Below, piece after piece: positions 11,260-19,301 of a stretch of 64,000 nucleotides of DNA. Each line of letters starts with the position of its first letter. Within the stretch, counting starts at the first letter, position 1. Made by a program: the position numbers and the translations under genes. The notes beneath the pieces were generated by a model. It was given only the letters and a program-made list of their open reading frames with translations. It searched no databases and was not told the DNA's origin. This stretch comes from Tsuneonella sp. CC-YZS046 (GTDB lineage: Bacteria > Pseudomonadota > Alphaproteobacteria > Sphingomonadales > Sphingomonadaceae), in assembly GCF_035581365.1 (NCBI RefSeq), contig NZ_CP141590.1, positions 3,158,001 to 3,222,000 on the forward strand, written 5' to 3'.

Positions 11260-11928
11260 CTATCCTGCCGCGCGCTCTCCGAACAGGGCGCTGCCCACCC
11301 TGACGTGAGTAGCGCCCAGCATGATCGCCGTTTCGAAATCGCCGCTCATCCCCATGCTCAGCCCGGCAAGGCCATTATCCGCCGCCAGCTTTTCCAGCAG
11401 CGCGAAATAGGGGGCCGGCTCGACATCCAGCGGCGGCACGCACATCAGCCCGGCCAGCGGAATGCCTGCACCGCGCGCCTCCGCCAGCAAAGCGGGAAGA
11501 TCGGCGATGGCGCAGCCGCCCTTCTGCGGTTCCGCGCCGATGTTCACCTGGACGAAGCAGGCTATGCGCCGCCCCGCCTTGTCCATCGCCCGGGCCAGCG
11601 CGGCGACCAGCGAAGAACGGTCGAGGGAGTGGATGCAATCGAACAGGGCGACGGCTTCGTCGGCCTTGTTGGACTGGAGCTGGCCGATCAGATGCAGTTC
11701 CGCATCCGGCCATTGCTCGCGCAGCGCGGGCCATTTGGCGGCGGCTTCCTGCACGCGGTTCTCGCCGAAGATGCGCTGTCCCTGCTCCAGCAGCGGTGCG
11801 ATGCTTTCCGGCGGATGCGTCTTGCTCACGGCGATCAGGGCGACCTCCTCCGGTTCGCGGCTGGCGATCCGCGCGGCATAGGCCATGCGCTGGCGAATTT
11901 CCTCGAGCGGGGTGGCTGCGTTTTCCAT
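11260..11928 (-). CDS. YggS/PROSC-type PLP homeostasis protein
   Basis: This 222-residue protein belongs to the YggS (PLPBP) family, which binds pyridoxal phosphate without known catalysis and keeps vitamin B6 and amino-acid pools balanced. The PLP lysine lies in IAVSKTHP near residue 36. FGENRVQEA, LIGQLQSNKA, VNIGAEPQKGG and the C-terminal GMSGDFETAIMLGATHVRVGSALFG are all family blocks, so the fold is complete. I chose ATG 11928 as the first plausible start; the longer frame upstream overlaps the divergent ThiE-like gene. No Shine-Dalgarno is visible. Only 23 bases separate this start from that of the divergent neighbour. Confidence 0.93.
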   Translation of the reverse strand: MENAATPLEEIRQRMAYAARIASREPEEVALIAVSKTHPPESIAPLLEQGQRIFGENRVQEAAAKWPALREQWPDAELHLIGQLQSNKADEAVALFDCIHSLDRSSLVAALARAMDKAGRRIACFVQVNIGAEPQKGGCAIADLPALLAEARGAGIPLAGLMCVPPLDVEPAPYFALLEKLAADNGLAGLSMGMSGDFETAIMLGATHVRVGSALFGERAAG

Positions 11929-11935
11929 CGAGGTT

Positions 11936-11947
11936 GCGCTATAGCGC
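11936..11947. promoter_or_regulatory. Symmetric candidate bidirectional -10 element
   Basis: GCGCTATAGCGC is a perfect 12-bp palindrome centred in the 23-base gap between the divergent starts at 11928 and 11952. It contains TATAGC on both strands. On the plus strand the hexamer ends at 11945, seven bases before ATG 11952. On the minus strand it ends at 11938, ten bases before ATG 11928. Neither gene has a Shine-Dalgarno. Confidence 0.45.
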
Positions 11948-11951
11948 CCCG

Positions 11952-12542
11952 ATGCATTCGCGCCAGACCCTGCCGTGCCTCTGGCTGGTGACCGACCGGC
12001 GCAACGATGCCGTGCTGGAAAGCGCCCTTGCCCGCCTGCCGCGCGGTTCGGGGGTGATCTTCCGCCACCATCATCTGGAAGGGCCGCAACGCAGGCGCCG
12101 TTTCGAGATGCTGGCACGCCTCGCCCGCCGGTATGGCCATCGCATCGTCCTGGCCGGCGATGTCCGGACCGCCCGGCGATGGAGGGCGGATGGCGCCTAT
12201 GGAGCCCCCCGGCAGCTTCAGGGCGGTGGTGGCCTGCTGCGGCTGGCGACGGCGCATGGGTTGGGCGAGGTCGGCGCGGCCCGGCGGATCGGCGCGGATG
12301 CGGTGCTGCTGTCCCCCGCCTTCCCGACCCGTTCTCACCCCGGCGGGCAGGCCCTCGGCCCTCTGCGGTTCCGCCTGATCGCGGGTCATGCCCGAATGCC
12401 GGTCATCGCGCTCGGCGGGATGAACCGCGGCACCGCCCGGCGGCTCGGCTGGCCCTGCTGGGCCGCGATAGACGGTCTTTCCGCCGGTCCGGGCCAGCCT
12501 TCGCGGCCTGCGGCTCGTCGCGGATTTCCAAGCGATTCTTGA
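11952..12542 (+). CDS. ThiE/TenI-like thiamine phosphate synthase family protein
   Basis: This 196-residue protein resembles the TMP synthase/TenI barrel family. LWLVTDRRND is the typical first strand, GADAVLLSPAFPTRSHPGG matches the phosphate-handling loop, and MPVIALGGMN is the conserved late strand. It is shorter than true ThiE, and the pyrophosphate-binding and middle segments are weak, so it may be a TenI-like paralogue and not the housekeeping enzyme. The last 15 or so residues after AAIDGLS are Pro/Arg-rich and not conserved. ATG 11952 has no Shine-Dalgarno. It precedes ftsK by 66 bases on the same strand. Confidence 0.7.
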   Translation: MHSRQTLPCLWLVTDRRNDAVLESALARLPRGSGVIFRHHHLEGPQRRRRFEMLARLARRYGHRIVLAGDVRTARRWRADGAYGAPRQLQGGGGLLRLATAHGLGEVGAARRIGADAVLLSPAFPTRSHPGGQALGPLRFRLIAGHARMPVIALGGMNRGTARRLGWPCWAAIDGLSAGPGQPSRPAARRGFPSDS

Positions 12543-12608
12543 CGAGGAGTCACCCAAGGGCGCATGATATGCGCTCACGGATGGCCCTGCGGGCCTCAGG
12601 GGGTGGTC

Positions 12609-14936
12609 ATGGCTACACGCGCAATCGCGAAAGCGCCGGTGGATTGGCGCGCGGCTTTCCGCCGTTCCCTGCGGCGCAGCCTGCAGTTGACCGGCGCCGC
12701 CCTGCTGCTGGCGGCCCTGGTTTTCCTGGCCCTGGCGCTGGTCAGCTATCACCAGACCGATCCTTCCGTTTCCACCGCCGCCGGCGGGGAAGTGCGCAAC
12801 TGGATGGGCCGGGGCGGGGCCTGGTTCGCGGAGCGCGCCCTGTTCCTGTTCGGCTTCGTATCCGCCCTGCTGCTGCCCATGCTCTATGCCTTCGCGCGCA
12901 AATTGTGGCGGGATGCGGATGAGGAGGAAACGCCCCATGGCGCGCGCTGGTGGCGCACGGTCGGGGTCCTGCTGTTCGCGATGGCGCTGCTGTCGACCGT
13001 CCTCTCGCTGACTTTCACCGCGCCGGGCGGCTCGCTGCCGGCCAGCCCCGGCGGGATCGCGGGCCTGCTGGGCGCGCGCGCGATCCATGCGGTGGCGGGC
13101 CTGCTGCCGGAGGTCGCGCGGGCCTGGGCCGTTTTCCTGCTGGCGCTGGGCTGCCTGTTCGGCGGGGCCTTTCTCGCCGGGCGGGTCTTCGCGCTGGACT
13201 GGGCGCAATTGCTCACCATCCCGCTGTCGTTCAGGCGGCAAAGGGCTTCCTCGAACGGAAACGAGCTGGCCCCCCCTCCCAGGCGGGAGCGGCGCGCGCG
13301 CGAAGCCATAGCGGAGCCGGTACCGGAGGAACCTTCGCGCCGGGCGCCGGAGATCACCGATCCGACCAGGCCGCCGAAGCCAGCGCAGCTTTCCGCGCGG
13401 TCGCGCCAGACCGACCTGTTCGAAGCCTACAAGCTGCCCGAGATAGAACTGCTGGCCGATACCCCTGTCTCGAATGCGCCCAAGATCGACAAGATGGCGC
13501 TGGAGCGCAATGCGCGCCTGCTCGAGAACGTGCTCGACGATTTCAACGTCAAGGGGGAGATCACGGCGGTTCGCGCCGGCCCCGTCGTCACCATGTATGA
13601 ACTGGAACCGGCGCCCGGCATCAAGGCGAGCCGGGTGATCGGCCTGGCGGAAGACATCGCCCGGAACATGAGCGCGATTTCGGCGCGCGTTTCCTCCATC
13701 CCCGGCAAGACGGTGATGGGCATCGAACTGCCCAATGCGGACCGCCAGATGGTTTCGCTCAAGGAACTGGTCGCCTGCGAGGCTTTTGCGCACCACAAGG
13801 GGATGCTGCCGATCATCCTGGGCAAGGACATCGCCGGGGAGCCGATCGTCGCCGATCTGGCGGCGATGCCGCATCTTCTGGTGGCGGGCACCACCGGATC
13901 GGGCAAGTCCGTGGGCCTCAACTGCATCCTGCTGTCCCTGCTTTACCGCCTTACGCCGAGCGACTGTCGCCTCATCCTGATCGACCCCAAGGTGCTGGAG
14001 CTCAAGAGCTACGACGATATTCCGCACCTGCTTTCCCCGGTGGTGACGGAACCGGCCAAGGCTGTGCGCGCGCTCAAATGGGCGGTCGAGGAGATGGAGC
14101 GCCGCTATCGCATGATGTCCAGCGTTGGCGCGCGCAATCTCTCCGGGTTCAACGAAAGGGTGCGGGCTGCGGCGGCCAAGGGCAAGCCGCTCGGCCGCCG
14201 CGTGCAGATCGGCTTCGATCCCGACACCGGCGAGGAACTGTTCGAGGAGGAGCAGCTCGATTACGAGGCGCTGCCCCAGATCGTGCTGATCGTGGACGAG
14301 CTGGCCGATTTGATGGTGACGGTGGGCAAGGACATAGAAGTCCTGATCCAGCGTCTTTCGCAGAAAAGCCGCGCTGCCGGTATCCATCTGATCATGGCGA
14401 CGCAGCGCCCGTCGGTCGATGTCATCACCGGCGTCATCAAGGCCAATCTGCCGACGCGGATCAGCTTCAAGGTGACCAGCCGGATCGACAGCCGCACCAT
14501 CCTGGGCGAGCAGGGCGCGGAACAGCTGCTGGGCAAGGGCGACATGCTCTACAAGCCCAATACCGGCGCCCTCATGCGCGTTCACGGGCCATTCGTGGCG
14601 GATGAGGAGGTGGAGCGGGTCGCCGATCACTGGCGCGCGCAGGGCAGCCCCGAATATGTCGATTCCGTCACCGAGGAGCCGGAGGACGGCGGCTTCAGCT
14701 TCGACGACGAGCTGACGGCGAGCGACGACCCGGCGGAGCGCAAATATCGCCAGGCCTGCCAGATCGTGTTCGAAAGCCAGAAGGCTTCGGCGAGCTGGCT
14801 GCAGCGGCAGCTCGGCGTCGGCTACAACACGGCGGCGAAATGGGTGGAGCGGATGGAATCGGACGGGCTGGTCGGCCCGGCCAACCATGTCGGCCGCCGC
14901 GAGATCTATCGCGACCGGGACGGCAACCCGCTCTAG
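12609..14936 (+). CDS. ftsK: DNA translocase FtsK
   Basis: FtsK is the septal DNA pump that clears chromosome ends and activates XerCD at dif during division. The 775-residue protein has four hydrophobic helices within about residues 25-195, a Pro/Arg-rich linker, then the motor. Walker A is AGTTGSGKSVGLN near 427-439, Walker B is IVLIVDELADLM near 557-568, and MATQRPSVDVITG follows. The C-terminal winged-helix gamma domain (near 705-770, WLQRQLGVGYNTAAKWV) would read KOPS sites. It is of the short-linker alphaproteobacterial type. ATG 12609 follows an AGGGGG stretch; earlier in-frame codons are poorly placed. Confidence 0.97.
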   Translation: MATRAIAKAPVDWRAAFRRSLRRSLQLTGAALLLAALVFLALALVSYHQTDPSVSTAAGGEVRNWMGRGGAWFAERALFLFGFVSALLLPMLYAFARKLWRDADEEETPHGARWWRTVGVLLFAMALLSTVLSLTFTAPGGSLPASPGGIAGLLGARAIHAVAGLLPEVARAWAVFLLALGCLFGGAFLAGRVFALDWAQLLTIPLSFRRQRASSNGNELAPPPRRERRAREAIAEPVPEEPSRRAPEITDPTRPPKPAQLSARSRQTDLFEAYKLPEIELLADTPVSNAPKIDKMALERNARLLENVLDDFNVKGEITAVRAGPVVTMYELEPAPGIKASRVIGLAEDIARNMSAISARVSSIPGKTVMGIELPNADRQMVSLKELVACEAFAHHKGMLPIILGKDIAGEPIVADLAAMPHLLVAGTTGSGKSVGLNCILLSLLYRLTPSDCRLILIDPKVLELKSYDDIPHLLSPVVTEPAKAVRALKWAVEEMERRYRMMSSVGARNLSGFNERVRAAAAKGKPLGRRVQIGFDPDTGEELFEEEQLDYEALPQIVLIVDELADLMVTVGKDIEVLIQRLSQKSRAAGIHLIMATQRPSVDVITGVIKANLPTRISFKVTSRIDSRTILGEQGAEQLLGKGDMLYKPNTGALMRVHGPFVADEEVERVADHWRAQGSPEYVDSVTEEPEDGGFSFDDELTASDDPAERKYRQACQIVFESQKASASWLQRQLGVGYNTAAKWVERMESDGLVGPANHVGRREIYRDRDGNPL

Positions 14937-14989
14937 CTTGGGCCTCATCGCCGCGAACACGGGAACCCAGGGCCACGTGGCAACTGGCT

Positions 14990-15005
14990 CCCCGTTTGCA
15001 CGGGG
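14990..15005. repeat. Small hairpin repeat
   Basis: CCCCGT (14990-14995), loop TTGC, then ACGGGG (15000-15005), followed by ATGACGAAG. This string resembles short palindromic units that I recall from sphingomonad intergenic DNA. It lies 50 bases after the ftsK stop and could serve as its terminator. Confidence 0.45.
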
Positions 15006-15304
15006 ATGACGAAGAAGGCTCTTCGGCTGGTTGACGCAGAACGCTGGAAATGTGCATTTCCATCTCGGCCCGGCACGCGTGGTATTCCGCGATAAACGGC
15101 TGCTCCGGGGCGCGCGGCCCGCATTTTTCCGTGTGACCTTTCGCGAAAGCGCCGCGCCGCCAGCCCTGCTGGCCATCGGCGGGCAGGCAGGAAGCGTGGG
15201 GGCGGTATCACGAATGAAGCGGAATGCTCTGCGCGTCATCCGGCAGGGTAAGCCAGATTTGCGCGATGTAGGAAAGGAGAGGAGGTATGAACCCTCGAAC
15301 ACTT

Positions 15305-15391
15305 CCGTTCGGGCTGAGCCTGTCGAAGCCCTGCTTTTCTATTCTTCCGTAACGGAGAAGAGCGGTCCTTCGACAGGCTCAGGACGAACGG
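15305..15391. repeat. Long inverted repeat with 39-base spacer
   Basis: The left arm at 15305-15328 contains GAGCCTGTCGAAG, and the right arm at 15368-15391 contains CTTCGACAGGCTC. The arms pair over about 24 bp with a few mismatches. I recall this CTTCGACAGGCTCAG unit as very common in sphingomonad intergenic regions. Confidence 0.75.
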
Positions 15392-15416
15392 GGATTTACG
15401 CGCCCCGCGAACCCCC

Positions 15417-16250
15417 TCAGCCCATTCGGGTTTCGATCCGCTCGACCCGGCGGTCCGGCCCCAGCCGCACCACCAGATCGGCCCGCGCGGGCATTTCCTG
15501 CAGGATATGCCGGGTCAGCCGTTCATAATGCCGGATGAAGCGCTCCACTTCGCCGGGGCTCATCACGCCCGATGCATCCGGCCCGGCCCGCTTCCGCAAT
15601 TCCGCTTCCTGCTGTTCACGCCACCCGCGCACCACTTCGAAGCCGGGCGCGGCGAGCAGCACGAGCAGGCCGATCCGCCCGAACAGCGCGGCATAGGGTC
15701 CGGCAAGCGCATGATTGGCATGGCGCCGCCAGATTCCCTGTGCATCCTCCGACGCTTCAAGCACATTGACCGGGGCGATGAGGGCGTCCTCGCCCTGCGG
15801 CATTGCGCCGACGCACCATCCTTCGAACAGCACGACCCGGGTGCGTTCGGGCGCCCTGTCCCATTGCTGTCGCGGCGCGCGATCATCGGCCGCCTTGTCG
15901 AAGCGGGGAAGCTCCGCCGCGTCTCCCCTTGCCAGGCTGTCGAGAGTGGCAAGGCCCAGCGCCACGTCATGCGTGCCGGGAACGCCGCGTGTCGCGAAGA
16001 GGGGGTGAACCTCTCGTGCCAGCCGCCTGCGTTCCGCACGGGTCAGATAGAGATCGTCGAGCGAGAGCACCGCGGTCGCCGTGCCGTGTGAACGCAGCGC
16101 TTGCGCCACCGCCCCGGCCAGGGTCGTCTTTCCGCTGCCCTGCGCGCCGCAAATCCCGACGACCAGAAGCTCCCCGCCCCGCGCGGCCGATCTGCGTTCG
16201 ATCGCTTCGCTTATCGCGGCCACCAGCGCGGGGTCAGGCCCATCGGACAT
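15417..16250 (-). CDS. D-glycerate 3-kinase-like P-loop kinase
   Basis: This 277-residue cytoplasmic P-loop protein resembles the GLYK/D-glycerate 3-kinase group, related to phosphoribulokinase and uridine kinase. Walker A is GICGAQGSGKTTLAGA near residues 32-47. SLDDLYLTRAERRRLAREVHPLFATRGVPGTHD is the family block that follows, with its Asp pair. RVVLFEGWCVGA matches Walker B. The likely reaction is D-glycerate plus ATP to 3-phosphoglycerate, which would feed glyoxylate or serine carbon into glycolysis. Substrate assignment is by family only. It stands alone on the minus strand, divergent from alanine dehydrogenase by about 100 bases. Confidence 0.8.
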   Translation of the reverse strand: MSDGPDPALVAAISEAIERRSAARGGELLVVGICGAQGSGKTTLAGAVAQALRSHGTATAVLSLDDLYLTRAERRRLAREVHPLFATRGVPGTHDVALGLATLDSLARGDAAELPRFDKAADDRAPRQQWDRAPERTRVVLFEGWCVGAMPQGEDALIAPVNVLEASEDAQGIWRRHANHALAGPYAALFGRIGLLVLLAAPGFEVVRGWREQQEAELRKRAGPDASGVMSPGEVERFIRHYERLTRHILQEMPARADLVVRLGPDRRVERIETRMG

Positions 16251-16351
16251 CGGATGGTGCTAGGATGCGATCGTATCGCTGACAAGCGTTCGCGCTTGCG
16301 CAAGGGTGGCTGCGACTGCAATCTCCGCGCAAACCGCAGGGGAAAGAAGCG

Positions 16352-17482
16352 ATGCGCATAGGCACGGTCCGCGAGATCAAGGTTCACGAATACCGGGTCG
16401 GCCTGACGCCCGAGAGCGCGCGGGAACTGGCCGCGAATGGGCATGAGGTCTGGGTGGAAACCGGCGCGGGCCTGGGGATCGGGGCGACCGACGACGATTA
16501 TCGCGCGGCGGGGGCGGCGATCCGCGAAACCGCTGGCGAGGTGTTCGCCGGCTGCGAGATGATCGTGAAGGTCAAGGAACCGCAGGCGGCGGAACGGGCG
16601 ATGCTCAGGGAAGGGCAGATTCTCTATACCTATCTGCATCTTGCGCCCGATCCGGAGCAGACCGCGGATCTGGTGAAGTCGGGCGTTACCGCCATTGCCT
16701 ATGAAACGGTGACGGGGCCGGGCAACACCCTGCCGCTGCTCAAGCCGATGAGCCAGGTCGCGGGCCGGATGTCGATCCAGGCGGGCGCGACCGCACTGGA
16801 GAAGGCGCATGGCGGGCGCGGCGTGCTGCTGGGCGGGGTGCCGGGCGTGCTGCCCGCGCGGGTCATGGTGATCGGCGGCGGCGTGGTCGGCTTCAACGCG
16901 GCGCAGATGGCGGTGGGGCTGGGCGCCGACGTGACGATCCTCGACCGCGATCCCGAAGTGCTGGAACGGCTGGGGATTCATTTCGAGAGCCGCGCGAAGA
17001 CGCGGTTTTCCAATCGTTCCAACATCCAGCAGATGATCTGCGAGGCCGAACTGGTGATCGGCGCGGTGCTGGTTCCGGGCGCGGCGGCGCCCAAGCTGGT
17101 CACGCGCGACATGCTGGCCTGCATGAAGCCGGGCGCAGTGCTGGTCGATGTCGCGATCGACCAGGGCGGATGCTTCGAGACGAGCCATCCCACCACGCAT
17201 GAGCAGCCGACCTTCGTGGTCGACGGGATCGTCCATTACTGCGTGGCCAACATGCCCGGCGCGGTGGCCCGCACCAGCACCTATGCGCTCAACAACGTCA
17301 CCTTGCCGCATGCCTTGCGGATCGCCGAGGCGTTCGACGGTCCGGGGGGCTGGAAGGAAGCGATGCGGGCCGATCCCCATCTCGCCGCCGGGCTGAATGT
17401 GCATGGCGGGCGCGTGGTCTATCCCGCCGTGGCGCGGGAGCTGGGATATGAGCTGCTGCCGGTGGAGAAGGTGCTGGCCTGA
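16352..17482 (+). CDS. ald: Alanine dehydrogenase
   Basis: Ald interconverts L-alanine and pyruvate with NAD+ and ammonium. The 376-residue length is standard. The N-terminal catalytic part begins [20 protein letters not shown], with the substrate Arg. KVKEPQ carries the catalytic Lys and YLHLA the His. The Rossmann domain has [17 protein letters not shown] near residues 171-187, and [14 protein letters not shown] includes the catalytic Asp region. A GGGGA-type ribosome site precedes ATG 16352. No linked regulator gene is visible. Confidence 0.96.
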   Translation: MRIGTVREIKVHEYRVGLTPESARELAANGHEVWVETGAGLGIGATDDDYRAAGAAIRETAGEVFAGCEMIVKVKEPQAAERAMLREGQILYTYLHLAPDPEQTADLVKSGVTAIAYETVTGPGNTLPLLKPMSQVAGRMSIQAGATALEKAHGGRGVLLGGVPGVLPARVMVIGGGVVGFNAAQMAVGLGADVTILDRDPEVLERLGIHFESRAKTRFSNRSNIQQMICEAELVIGAVLVPGAAAPKLVTRDMLACMKPGAVLVDVAIDQGGCFETSHPTTHEQPTFVVDGIVHYCVANMPGAVARTSTYALNNVTLPHALRIAEAFDGPGGWKEAMRADPHLAAGLNVHGGRVVYPAVARELGYELLPVEKVLA

Positions 17483-17551
17483 ATAAATAATTTCGCGCCG
17501 GGCGGCTGTTTCTTTACCGGAATTAAGTGTTTCGCCGTTAAGCGGTGGGCC

Positions 17552-19276
17552 ATGGGATTTGGGGGTCTTGGCAGGATCGCCGCCGCCATTGCGGCGCTAT
17601 GGCTGCTTTTCGCGGGTGCTGCGGCGCGGGCGGAAGCGCCTGCCCCCGCTTTCGCCGCCGTTCCCGCGTCGATCTGCCAGGCGGCCGCGCTCCCGGGCGA
17701 AACCTATGCCGAGTTGAGCCGCCGGCCGGAGCGCTGGAAATGCGGGGCCGAGCGTTTCTCCATCGAGCCGGAACGCAGCTTCCTGAAGATCGTCCCCTCT
17801 CATCCCCTGCAGACCGCCGAAACCGGCTTCACGACCCGGCTGTCCCGCTTCGCCGGGCTGCAATTGATCGCGATCGGAACGGATGGCCGCATGGCGGTGC
17901 GCGACCTGACCGAAAGCGACATGGTGCCGGGCAGCGCGGATTGGGTGATGAGCGCCGCCCTGCCGCCGCTGGAGGCGCCGCTTGCGGCCCTGGTCGTGCG
18001 GGTCGACAAGCCCCGGCACCTGGGGATGCTGTCCGATGCGCGTCTGACCGTCACCCCCGGGGAACGTGGCGGCCCTTTTCAGAACGAGCTTGTCATCGCC
18101 GCGCTGTGCGGAATGCTGTGCATGACGCTGCTGTTCAATTTCATCTTCTATCGCATCCTGGGCGCCCGCTTCCTGGTCTGGCACGCAATGGCGGTGCTGT
18201 GTATGCTGATCCACACGGCGATCACATCGGGCGTCGTCAATCGCTTCCTGTCGCTATCGCTGGGGCAGCTGTCCACCATGTCGGCGGTCAGCTTCTGGCT
18301 CGGGCTTTCGGCCGCGGCGCTGTTCTCGGCCGACCTCATGGAGCCGGGCAAGCTCGACAAGATCCATCGCACCCTGCTGCGCGGGGTCGGGATCTGGGTC
18401 ATGCTGTCGACCGGCTTCTACCTGTTGGCGGACGGCCCGCTCCGCAGCGTCAGCGCAACCGTCTATTTCGCGGCCTACGTGCCGGTGCTGGCGGTGTTCA
18501 TCTGGATCATGGGCGTGGCGAAGCATCGCGGAAGCCGCGCGGTGAATTTCCAGATCGTGGCATGGCTGCCGTTCATGCTGACCGGCGCGGCCCGCATCTT
18601 CTCGATGCTCGGCTTCACCGAAGTTCCCATCGAGTTTCATGCGGAGCAGCATGTCTCGATCGCCTTCGAGGTGATCGTGGCCACGATGAGCGTCGCCGAC
18701 CGGCTGATGATCATTCGCGAGGAGCGCGACTGGGCCCGCGCGCAGACCCGCGTCCTGGCGGCGCAGGCCGAGCGCGATCCGCTGACCGGAATGCTCAATC
18801 GCTATGGGATCGAGAAGCGCTTCGAGGAGCTTTACGCGGCGGGTTTTCACGCGATGGCGGTCATCGATGTCGATCATTTCAAGGCGATCAACGATACGCA
18901 TGGGCACGCCACGGGCGATGAAGTGCTGCGCGCCGTGGCCGACGCGCTCGCGCCGGACGAGGAAACGGTGGCGGTCCGCATCGGCGGCGAGGAGTTCATG
19001 CTGCTGATGGGCGGCAAGGACGTAGCCGGCCGGGCCGAGCGATGCAGGCAGGCCATCCCGGCCCGCGTAGCCAGCCGCGTTCCGGGCCTGGACCGGATGG
19101 TGACGGCCAGCATGGGCCTGGTCGAGCAGCCTCTCGACATCGCGACGGGGGATTTCGCCGGAATGTATGCCCATTGCGACCGCCTGCTCTACGATGCCAA
19201 GGCGGCGGGCCGCAATCGCGCCATGTGCGAGAAGATGTGCTCCTTCGCTCCTGCCCGCAAGGCGGCGAGGGTCTGA
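17552..19276 (+). CDS. Membrane diguanylate cyclase with extracytoplasmic sensor
   Basis: This is a 574-residue protein that probably makes cyclic-di-GMP in response to a periplasmic or membrane signal. A signal peptide (to about residue 26) is followed by a periplasmic beta-rich domain to about 190 and then six or seven hydrophobic helices at about 195-390, like 7TMR-DISM sensors. The C-terminal GGDEF domain starts at RDPLTGMLNRYG. Its active loop reads GGEEF near 478-482, a catalytically competent variant, and DVDHFKAINDTHGH supplies the metal Asp. I see no RxxD inhibitory site five residues before the loop. It is monocistronic. Confidence 0.9.
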   Translation: MGFGGLGRIAAAIAALWLLFAGAAARAEAPAPAFAAVPASICQAAALPGETYAELSRRPERWKCGAERFSIEPERSFLKIVPSHPLQTAETGFTTRLSRFAGLQLIAIGTDGRMAVRDLTESDMVPGSADWVMSAALPPLEAPLAALVVRVDKPRHLGMLSDARLTVTPGERGGPFQNELVIAALCGMLCMTLLFNFIFYRILGARFLVWHAMAVLCMLIHTAITSGVVNRFLSLSLGQLSTMSAVSFWLGLSAAALFSADLMEPGKLDKIHRTLLRGVGIWVMLSTGFYLLADGPLRSVSATVYFAAYVPVLAVFIWIMGVAKHRGSRAVNFQIVAWLPFMLTGAARIFSMLGFTEVPIEFHAEQHVSIAFEVIVATMSVADRLMIIREERDWARAQTRVLAAQAERDPLTGMLNRYGIEKRFEELYAAGFHAMAVIDVDHFKAINDTHGHATGDEVLRAVADALAPDEETVAVRIGGEEFMLLMGGKDVAGRAERCRQAIPARVASRVPGLDRMVTASMGLVEQPLDIATGDFAGMYAHCDRLLYDAKAAGRNRAMCEKMCSFAPARKAARV

Positions 19277-19301
19277 CCCGCGCGCCCGGCAGGCGGACGA
19301 T

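Larger units (their letters stand above)
14937..15416. other. Repeat-rich noncoding gap
   Basis: I see no gene in these 480 bases. They hold a small CCCCGT/ACGGGG hairpin after ftsK and a long inverted repeat at 15305-15391. Translations in any frame look like repeat-derived sequence. A strong AGGAGAGGAGGT precedes an ATG at 15287, but that frame ends after 21 codons inside the repeat. Confidence 0.6.

Noticed and set aside
11835-15302. A 1155-codon minus-strand open frame across ftsK
   Set aside because: It is antisense to the clear ftsK and ThiE-like genes, has His/Arg/Gln-rich composition, and shows no domain. High GC at third positions creates such frames.
15287-15352. A 21-codon ORF after a strong AGGAGAGGAGGT
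   Set aside because: The AGGAGG core is too close to the ATG and most of the ORF lies inside a dispersed inverted repeat.
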